DNA of 29,118 bases from a virus. Positions 22,518 through 27,476 of the stretch are shown piece after piece. The DNA is taken from positions 1 to 29,118 of the IMG/VR virus record IMGVR_UViG_3300042319_000555. One strand, given 5' to 3'. The translations under genes and the position numbers were made by a program. Below the pieces are notes generated by a model. That model searched no databases and was not told the origin of the DNA. It saw only the letters and a program-made list of their open reading frames with translations. Position 1 is the stretch's first letter. Each line of letters opens with the position of its first letter.

Positions 22518-22551
22518 TTTGTAGTACGAAATAAAGAAGTATATTTGCACT
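22518..22551 (+). promoter_or_regulatory. Early promoter P2 with shared upstream box
   Basis: TTTG (22518-22521), GTAGTACGAAATA (22521-22533), six variable bases and TATATTTGCACT (22540-22551). It is nearly identical to promoter P1 at 20743, including the exact 6-bp gap between box and -7 element. It drives the recombination/replication genes. Confidence 0.85.
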
Positions 22552-22578
22552 CTATTAAACATTTAAAAAATAAAAATT

Positions 22579-22908
22579 ATGAAAAGAAAAACAACATTCA
22601 ACACCGAGAAATTTTTAAAGCTATCTCAATTCTTATGTGACAACGAATACACATTTGATGAAATGCGTGGAATCTTATTTGAGTATGCAAATGAGACCGC
22701 CATGATTGATTTGGATTTAACAATTGAGAATAGAACTATGAGCACATTTGTTGAAATGGCTATCGAGGATCCAAACATGGATTACCAATTTAAAATCTTT
22801 ACTCAATGCTTTGTAAGACGTGAATACGATGTAATGAGCGAAGCCGAGGAAAAGGAATATTGGGACGAGGAACAATTTAAAAGCGACCTTTGGAATATAG
22901 GATATTAA
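22579..22908 (+). CDS. Acidic early protein (109 aa)
   Basis: First gene after promoter P2. The 109-aa product is strongly acidic towards the C-terminus (MSEAEEKEYWDEEQFKSDLW) and mostly helical. An acidic, possibly DNA-mimicking character, combined with a leading position after a strong early promoter, would fit an inhibitor of host defence or DNA-binding proteins. That is speculation; no family is recognised. Confidence 0.68.
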   Translation: MKRKTTFNTEKFLKLSQFLCDNEYTFDEMRGILFEYANETAMIDLDLTIENRTMSTFVEMAIEDPNMDYQFKIFTQCFVRREYDVMSEAEEKEYWDEEQFKSDLWNIGY

Positions 22909-22913
22909 TTAAC

Positions 22914-22929
22914 GGGGGGTAAAACCCCC
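22914..22929 (+). other. GGGGG-TAAAA-CCCCC hairpin
   Basis: A stem of five G-C pairs (22915-22919 with 22925-22929) and a 5-nt loop, with an extra G at 22914, just after the acidic early gene and 20 bp before the annealing protein. There is no T-run after it, so it is not a standard terminator. It may protect or stall mRNA ends. Confidence 0.6.
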
Positions 22930-22948
22930 ACTAAAAACAAAATAAATT

Positions 22949-23635
22949 ATGAATAAAGAACTAGCAAAACAAACCAAGGCTACTATAACAAGCCTATTCA
23001 AACAATTAGATTTAGACGTTGTACCATTAGAGCAACTAAATGTTATCTTGTCAACACCACCGCCAGCAACCTGGGTAAAACAACACCCGTTTATTAAAGG
23101 TTATAATTACTTGCCGATTGATAAAGTAGAATATCTTTTAAGACGTTGTTTCAAAAAGTATCAAATTGAGGTAATTAAGACGGCCCAATTATTTAATGCT
23201 ATTGAGGTAACCGTTCGTGTTCACTATCTTAACCCAGCGACCAACGAAATGATGTATCACGATGGCGTAGGAGCTCAAGAATTGCAAACTACGAAAGGAA
23301 GTGGCAATCTCAATATGGATATGAGTAACGTAAATAAAGGTGCAGTTATGATGGCTTTGCCAATAGCGAAATCAATTGCCATCAAAGACGCATGTGACCA
23401 TTTTGGAGATTTATTCGGAGCTAATTTGAATAGAAAGGATATTGTGCAATTTACGGGCGATACGGAGCTTTTAAGCGCTGAAGGTATACACAATAGCAAA
23501 GAGAAAGAACGTGTCGAAAAACACATTCAAAATGCGAATAACGTAGAAACTTTGGTACAAGTTGAAAATCTTATCGAGAAATACGATTTAAGTATTATTT
23601 TTAACTCCAAAAAAGAATTATTAAATGGAAAATAA
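22949..23635 (+). CDS. Rad52-like single-strand annealing protein
   Basis: A 228-aa protein with the order of Rad52/Sak-type annealing proteins: YLPIDKVEYLLRRCF (about residues 54-68), central strands with VTVRVHYLNPATNEMMYHDG (about 90-109), and helix ALPIAKSIAIKDACDHFGDL (about 136-155), matching the Rad52 'A..AlKrA...FG..fG' pattern. It would anneal complementary single strands during phage recombination and concatemer formation. The exonuclease partner gene overlaps its 3' end by 11 bases. The C-terminal 60 residues look like a helical interaction tail. Assigned by motif order only. Confidence 0.72.
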   Translation: MNKELAKQTKATITSLFKQLDLDVVPLEQLNVILSTPPPATWVKQHPFIKGYNYLPIDKVEYLLRRCFKKYQIEVIKTAQLFNAIEVTVRVHYLNPATNEMMYHDGVGAQELQTTKGSGNLNMDMSNVNKGAVMMALPIAKSIAIKDACDHFGDLFGANLNRKDIVQFTGDTELLSAEGIHNSKEKERVEKHIQNANNVETLVQVENLIEKYDLSIIFNSKKELLNGK

Positions 23636-24317
23636 AATCTTATTTCGTTGCAGTGGCACAGGTTCATTAATGAACGAACCTAAATTGAAAGCAGATAAAG
23701 AAGCTGGCAATCTTTCAGAAACCGCAAAGACTTTCGTTGAAGACAAGTGGCTATTTGATACGTTCGGATTTGCCGAACTACTCAAAAACGACTACATGGA
23801 TAAAGGAAACGAATGTGAACAAGATAGCATGGATTTGGTTAGTCAAGTAGTGCCTGGTGGATTTCGTTCACGATATAATACGAAGTTACAAAATGACTAT
23901 GTTATAGGAACTCCCGACATCGTGTTAACTGATTGTGTTGAAGACATCAAAACTTCATGGAATCTAAAGACTTTTTTCAATGCTGAATTATCAAAGATGT
24001 ACTACGCACAGGCCCAGTGTTATATGTGGCTAACTGGGAAAGAAAAGTATCGTTTGATTTACGCCCTGGTGCCAACACCTCAACACATGGTCCTAAATGA
24101 ATGCGAGAAACTTTCATGGAAGTACGGCAAAAATTACGACAATGAAGACTATATTGCTCAAACACAACAAATTCAACGTAATAACGATTTGATTAAAGAT
24201 TTACCCATTGAAAAACGAGTTAAGGTATTTGCTTTTGATTATGATCCAGCATACATTGAATTATTAAAAATTAAAATCGAGAAAGCTCGAGAATATTACA
24301 ACACATTAAAACTATAA
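23625..24317 (+). CDS. YqaJ-like PD-(D/E)XK recombination exonuclease
   Basis: A 230-aa nuclease with the lambda exonuclease/YqaJ layout: an N-terminal GTGSLM motif, E63/E65 in KGNECEQ, GTPD at residues 95-98 (catalytic D98), EDIK with D107 and K109, and a QAQCYMWLTG helix (Q129/Q131 and Y133). These are the expected acidic triad, lysine and glutamine/tyrosine helix. It would resect 5' strands to produce the single strands annealed by the overlapping upstream gene product. The pair forms a complete two-component recombination system. Confidence 0.85.
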   Translation: MENKILFRCSGTGSLMNEPKLKADKEAGNLSETAKTFVEDKWLFDTFGFAELLKNDYMDKGNECEQDSMDLVSQVVPGGFRSRYNTKLQNDYVIGTPDIVLTDCVEDIKTSWNLKTFFNAELSKMYYAQAQCYMWLTGKEKYRLIYALVPTPQHMVLNECEKLSWKYGKNYDNEDYIAQTQQIQRNNDLIKDLPIEKRVKVFAFDYDPAYIELLKIKIEKAREYYNTLKL

Positions 24318-24319
24318 TT

Positions 24320-24526
24320 ATGAAAGAAAAATTTGAATTTATTTACAACACTGTAAAAAATAACATGGAAAAATTAGATAAAAAACTAATTAATGTTGAA
24401 CAAGCAAAAGCTATGGCTTCATTGGCTAAACAAGCTAACAATGTGTTAGTTACTCAATTAGATGCTGGCAAGTTTATAGCTAATATTAAAGACGCAAAAA
24501 TACATTTAGATGAAGTTGGATTATAA
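24320..24526 (+). CDS. Small helical protein downstream of exonuclease
   Basis: A 68-aa mostly helical protein with INVEQAKAMASLAKQANNVL (about residues 24-43), a pattern I associate with small phage proteins near recombination genes in Bacteroidota. It could be a DNA-binding or partner subunit; no function is established. The gap to the exonuclease stop is two bases, and the next gene overlaps it by 17 bases. Confidence 0.65.
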   Translation: MKEKFEFIYNTVKNNMEKLDKKLINVEQAKAMASLAKQANNVLVTQLDAGKFIANIKDAKIHLDEVGL

Positions 24527-24947
24527 TACTTTAGAAGTTTTTAAACATACACAAAGCCCTTATGAAATATGGTGCTTTGAAAATGTTGGGACTTTAGGCT
24601 TTCAACTTCATCAATTTAGAAAAGGATTTTTAAAACGTAAAAATGTTAATGGGTATAAAAAAACAAATAAAAATACTCCTATTATAATTGATAAATTGAT
24701 AAATTCTTTTGATAGAAAAATAAAAAATATCTCAATATTTACAGATAATGTAAAAGATGAATACTTTGAAAGAATCAAACGTATTTTTGATGAACATTAT
24801 AACGATACTTTTGAACCTAAAAAAAGTAAAAAGACTTGTTATTTTGAATATTTAGCTGATAATTATATCCTATATAAAAAAAATTATAAATCAAAAACAT
24901 TTAAAGAATTTAAAAGTAGTGGACTTTTAAAAAATTATAAAAATTAA
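24510..24947 (+). CDS. Lys-rich hypothetical protein (145 aa)
   Basis: A 145-aa basic protein, more A/T-rich and Lys/Asn-rich than its neighbours (KRKNVNGYKKTNKNTPIIID), with repeated Phe/Tyr-Lys patterns near the end (FKEFKSSGLLKNYKN). No domain recognised. The different composition suggests separate acquisition. The basic charge suggests nucleic acid or membrane contact, but this is weak. It starts inside the previous gene and is followed by the DnaA-IV-like gene after 11 bp. Confidence 0.6.
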   Translation: MKLDYNTLEVFKHTQSPYEIWCFENVGTLGFQLHQFRKGFLKRKNVNGYKKTNKNTPIIIDKLINSFDRKIKNISIFTDNVKDEYFERIKRIFDEHYNDTFEPKKSKKTCYFEYLADNYILYKKNYKSKTFKEFKSSGLLKNYKN

Positions 24948-24958
24948 AATTATAAATT

Positions 24959-25315
24959 ATGAAAAACGAAATACAAAAACACATCAAAACGCTAACAGCA
25001 TACGAATATACTTTGCTGAATACCATTTGCGACTATTCAAAGATTAAACTTGATGATTTAGTTGGTCAAAAAAGACATCGAAAGTTTGTAAACGCTCGAA
25101 AGGTTGCAAGCTATCTTCTCAAAAAGAATGGTTACACGCTTCAAAACATAGGACAAATAATTAGCTTAATACCTAAAGACCATACCAGCATAATGTATAA
25201 CATACGTTTAGCTGAAAGCCACTATCAATTTGAACCATTATTTAAAAACATTGTAGATAGTGTAGGCAATGTAGTAATTAAACAAGATTTCACGGCTTTA
25301 AAACACATCAAATGA
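24959..25315 (+). CDS. DnaA domain IV-like DNA-binding protein
   Basis: A 118-aa protein that looks like the DNA-binding domain IV of the bacterial initiator DnaA without its ATPase: NARKVASYLLKKNGYTLQNI (residues 45-64) followed by IGQIISLIPKDHTSIMYNIR (64-83), matching the DnaA signature 'a..va.yl....t..sl..IG..fg.kDHtTV..a'. The key DHTS is at residues 74-77. It could bind the phage origin, DnaA boxes in host or phage DNA, or the host DnaA loader. The start of the next gene overlaps its stop (ATGA). No AAA+ motifs are present anywhere in it. Confidence 0.75.
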   Translation: MKNEIQKHIKTLTAYEYTLLNTICDYSKIKLDDLVGQKRHRKFVNARKVASYLLKKNGYTLQNIGQIISLIPKDHTSIMYNIRLAESHYQFEPLFKNIVDSVGNVVIKQDFTALKHIK

Positions 25316-25800
25316 TTGAGTTAAACGAATACATCAAACAGAATCCTCAAATGAAATTAGAGCAGATTTCGAGGTTATATGGAGTTAGTGTTAGTGCAAT
25401 AAGCAAACGTAGAAAAACGCTTGGAATTAAGCACGAAACTGGCGAGCTTTGTAAAAAGATAGCATCAATGCTAGATAAACGAAATATCGAGATAGCAAAG
25501 GAATTAAAATGCTGTCAAAGATTAGTTGCATGTGTAAGATTTAAGAATAATAAAGAAAAAAGAATGAACAGAAAAGTAGAATTGAATCCCGAACAAATAA
25601 AGATAGTAAAGGCAAATTATGATAAGATAAGCATTGATAAGCTTGCTAAATTAGTAGGAGTGACTAAAAACATCTTGCGTTCACGAATGATTGAAATGAA
25701 GTTATATAATGAGAAATCAAAGGTTAACTTTTATGGCTACGATTTAGACAACGGCAACGGATATTTCGATATTGATAAATATATAAAAATTATGTACTAA
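25312..25800 (+). CDS. Multi-HTH DNA-binding protein
   Basis: A 162-aa protein with up to three helix-turn-helix-like units: residues 16-37 (LEQISRLYGVSVSAISKRRK), about 44-76 (weaker), and 106-131 (IDKLAKLVGVTKNILRSRMI). It is basic and ends with an aromatic tail (GYFDIDKYIKIMY). Likely a phage transcription regulator, perhaps acting at the paired early promoters or the GTGTAAC sites. It is coupled to the DnaA-IV-like gene (ATGA) and to the next gene (TAATG). It is the best candidate regulator in the replication region. Confidence 0.7.
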   Translation: MIELNEYIKQNPQMKLEQISRLYGVSVSAISKRRKTLGIKHETGELCKKIASMLDKRNIEIAKELKCCQRLVACVRFKNNKEKRMNRKVELNPEQIKIVKANYDKISIDKLAKLVGVTKNILRSRMIEMKLYNEKSKVNFYGYDLDNGNGYFDIDKYIKIMY

Positions 25801-26159
25801 TGGATCCGAAATATTTAAAAAGTAACACCGACATCACTCTAATCCTTACCTATGCAACGCAAATAAGCAGACTTTGTGAGAATGTTATCTTGGACATGCA
25901 GTTAACAAAGAATCTTAAAAAAGATTTCACAGACTCCATGAATGCAGCGCTTAGAATCCACAAGATTATAGCCAGTATTACTAATTACGAAATGCGAAAA
26001 GAGATACATGAGCGAACTACGAACAATTACGATACAGGAGCATTTGATAATATCATGTTCACAATAGGTCAAATGTCGGACGAACAACGTAATTTAGCAG
26101 ACGAAATAATGAGCGAAATATTAAATAACACATTAAAAATAAATAGAAACAATGAATAA
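25800..26159 (+). CDS. Helical hypothetical protein (119 aa)
   Basis: A 119-aa, almost wholly helical protein (ITLILTYATQISRLCENVIL; EIHERTTNNYDTGAFDNIMF; LADEIMSEILNNTLKINRNN). No known motif. It lies between the HTH gene and the lipoprotein gene with overlaps at both ends (1 and 8 bases), so it is probably co-translated. An accessory replication role is possible by location only. Confidence 0.65.
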   Translation: MDPKYLKSNTDITLILTYATQISRLCENVILDMQLTKNLKKDFTDSMNAALRIHKIIASITNYEMRKEIHERTTNNYDTGAFDNIMFTIGQMSDEQRNLADEIMSEILNNTLKINRNNE

Positions 26160-26358
26160 GATAATATTAATTTTAGCTATAATTACAACAATGTCATGTC
26201 AAGATGATATAGTAATAAATAAAACACTTGAAAATTTAAAAGTTGAACCTATTATGGGAATACCGAATTATGGATTGAGTAGAATTATAATAGATGATAC
26301 AACTACAATTCTTATGTATAAAGGGTATCAATCGGTAAGTATAATACAATTAAAATAA
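26152..26358 (+). CDS. Small putative lipoprotein
   Basis: A 68-aa protein with a short signal peptide, MNKIILILAIITTMS, followed by C16-Q-D-D. The lipobox (T-M-S-C) is relaxed but compatible with Bacteroidota lipoproteins, and acidic residues right after the cysteine resemble the lipoprotein export signal that sends Bacteroidota lipoproteins to the cell surface. The mature part is only about 53 residues and beta-rich. A phage lipoprotein in an early region suggests superinfection exclusion, as known for several phages; here this is inference. It overlaps the previous gene by 8 bases. Confidence 0.65.
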   Translation: MNKIILILAIITTMSCQDDIVINKTLENLKVEPIMGIPNYGLSRIIIDDTTTILMYKGYQSVSIIQLK

Positions 26359-26367
26359 CCAGAGAAA

Positions 26368-26511
26368 ATGAATAAAAATTTAAAAGGGTTTGAATACCTA
26401 AATAAAACAAAAAGCGACAAAGGAAAAACATTTGAGACAAAAGAAATCGATGTCGCTAAAATGAAAGCGGTAAGAATTGATAAAAAAACAATTAAATTAA
26501 TAAAGAAATGA
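26368..26511 (+). CDS. Very small basic protein (47 aa)
   Basis: A 47-aa Lys-rich protein (MNKNLKGFEYLNKTKSDKGK; then IDVAKMKAVRIDKKTIKLIK). The start follows GAGAAA, and the TGA stop overlaps the next ATG (ATGA), the same coupling used by real genes around it. This supports translation despite the small size. Possibly nucleic-acid binding; function unknown. Confidence 0.6.
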   Translation: MNKNLKGFEYLNKTKSDKGKTFETKEIDVAKMKAVRIDKKTIKLIKK

Positions 26512-26732
26512 CACCGAAAGAGAAAGCAAAACAATTATATGATAGTTTTGAAGATGATTTAATGGAATCCGATGTTTATTTTTTAGAAGCTGCAAAAAAA
26601 AGATGTGCATTAATAGCAGTTAATGAAATAATTGATATTTTTGAAAATATTGATGATATACAAGGATGGTACTATTCATATTGGGAATCAGTTAAAATTG
26701 AAATAGAAAAAACCGAAATAGAAAAACTTTAA
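26508..26732 (+). CDS. Hypothetical protein, TPKEKAKQL type
   Basis: A 74-aa acidic helical protein beginning TPKEKAKQLYDSF, then AAKKRCALIAVNEIID and a W-rich end (GWYYSYWESVKIEIEK). From memory, small proteins with the TPKEKA...CALIAV.EII...YW..VK pattern are common in flavobacterial phages and prophages; their role is unknown. It supports the host assignment. Confidence 0.7.
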   Translation: MTPKEKAKQLYDSFEDDLMESDVYFLEAAKKRCALIAVNEIIDIFENIDDIQGWYYSYWESVKIEIEKTEIEKL

Positions 26733-26751
26733 CAATTAAAAACAAATAAAC

Positions 26752-27096
26752 ATGAGTACAATGATTAGTGGGTATATCACCCTAGACAAATTAAAAGAAA
26801 TCGTAAAGGTTTGCGAAAGCAAAAACGAAACAGGCTTTAAATTTACAGCCTCTATTTCAGACCAGTCAAACCAATACGGACAAAATGTGAGCTTCTTTGC
26901 AGAGCAAACTAAAGAACAACGAGATGCGAAAGTAAATAAGTATTATTTCGGAAATGGAAAAGTATTTTGGACTGATGGGAAAATTAGTTTAGGAACTAAA
27001 GACCAGCCAATCCCAACGAGCGAAATAAAGTATCAAGGTGGCAAAGTTGAAGATGTCAGAGTATTACAGGCTGAATCGGATGACTTGCCGTTTTAA
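26752..27096 (+). CDS. SSB-like protein with acidic DDLPF tip
   Basis: A 114-aa protein with a beta-rich core (about residues 5-95) and C-terminal SDDLPF (109-114). An acidic tip ending in Pro-Phe is the partner-binding tail of bacterial SSB proteins (consensus DDDIPF), which recruits replication and repair enzymes. Size and position between recombination genes and the primase-helicase fit a phage single-stranded DNA-binding protein. The core does not obviously show the classic SSB fold signature, so it may be a divergent OB-fold family. A promoter-like sequence overlaps its end, and a structured RNA follows. Confidence 0.68.
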   Translation: MSTMISGYITLDKLKEIVKVCESKNETGFKFTASISDQSNQYGQNVSFFAEQTKEQRDAKVNKYYFGNGKVFWTDGKISLGTKDQPIPTSEIKYQGGKVEDVRVLQAESDDLPF

Positions 27097-27120
27097 GTCA
27101 AAAAATAATATGTAAATTTG
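27091..27120 (+). promoter_or_regulatory. Promoter for the kissing-loop RNA / primase operon
   Basis: TTTT (27091-27094), an 18-bp spacer and TAAATTTG (27113-27120) match the Bacteroidota promoter form, the same spacing as the promoter at 1783. Transcription would start near 27125-27128, just before the first hairpin of the structured RNA. It overlaps the last codons of the SSB-like gene. Confidence 0.6.
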
Positions 27121-27126
27121 TAAAAT

Positions 27127-27220
27127 ATACAAGATGTCGCATATCTTTAATTTAACTTTTTTATAGTCCTTTAGAATTTAGCATGATGCGACCGTGCTAT
27201 TTTCTATAAGGACTTTTTTT
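27127..27220 (+). ncRNA. Kissing-loop small RNA / attenuator with intrinsic terminator
   Basis: Two hairpins have exactly complementary 7-nt loops. Hairpin 1: AAGAT (27131-27135), loop GTCGCAT (27136-27142), ATCTT (27143-27147). Hairpin 2: AGTCCTT-TAGAA-TT-TAGCATG (27165-27185), loop ATGCGAC (27186-27192), CGTGCTA-TT-TTCTA-T-AAGGACT (27193-27214), giving 19 pairs with one 2x2 internal loop and one bulged T. Seven T end at 27220. The loops can form a 7-bp kissing interaction within one molecule or between molecules. With a promoter just upstream, this looks like a small RNA of about 94 nt, or an attenuator controlling the primase-helicase gene pair downstream. The boundaries are predicted. I do not recognise it as a known RNA family. 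Confidence 0.75.
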
Positions 27221-27224
27221 ATTT

Positions 27225-27476
27225 ATGATTAACATCGAAGAAACAAAAAGAGATTACGAAGTATTAAAAAGTTTACATGACCTTTATTGGGCATTATTGT
27301 ATTCAAATTTTAAAAATCATTTATTTGTAGAAAGTGTCTACAAAAATTTTATGGAACATCAAATGATTGCTATTGGTTATGTTGACTTATTATTTAAGCC
27401 AAGTAAAAAATTTATTACATTTGAAAAATATTGTAAAAAATATTTCGGGCACAAATTAAAAACAGATAAATTATGA
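27225..27476 (+). CDS. Hypothetical protein before the primase-helicase
   Basis: An 83-aa aromatic-rich protein (LHDLYWALLYSNFKNHLFVE; then EKYCKKYFGHKLKTDKL), probably helical. No domain recognised. The ATG comes four bases after the terminator T-run of the structured RNA, so its translation depends on read-through or an alternative RNA fold. The stop overlaps the primase-helicase ATG by ATGA, linking the two genes. It could be a loader or regulator of the replication protein. Confidence 0.65.
   Translation: MINIEETKRDYEVLKSLHDLYWALLYSNFKNHLFVESVYKNFMEHQMIAIGYVDLLFKPSKKFITFEKYCKKYFGHKLKTDKL

Noticed and set aside
27127-27220. Purine-type riboswitch, because of two hairpins with kissing 7-nt loops
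   Set aside because: No closing P1 stem or junction around the two hairpins, and the conserved purine-riboswitch core is absent. The loops are fully complementary, unlike that family.
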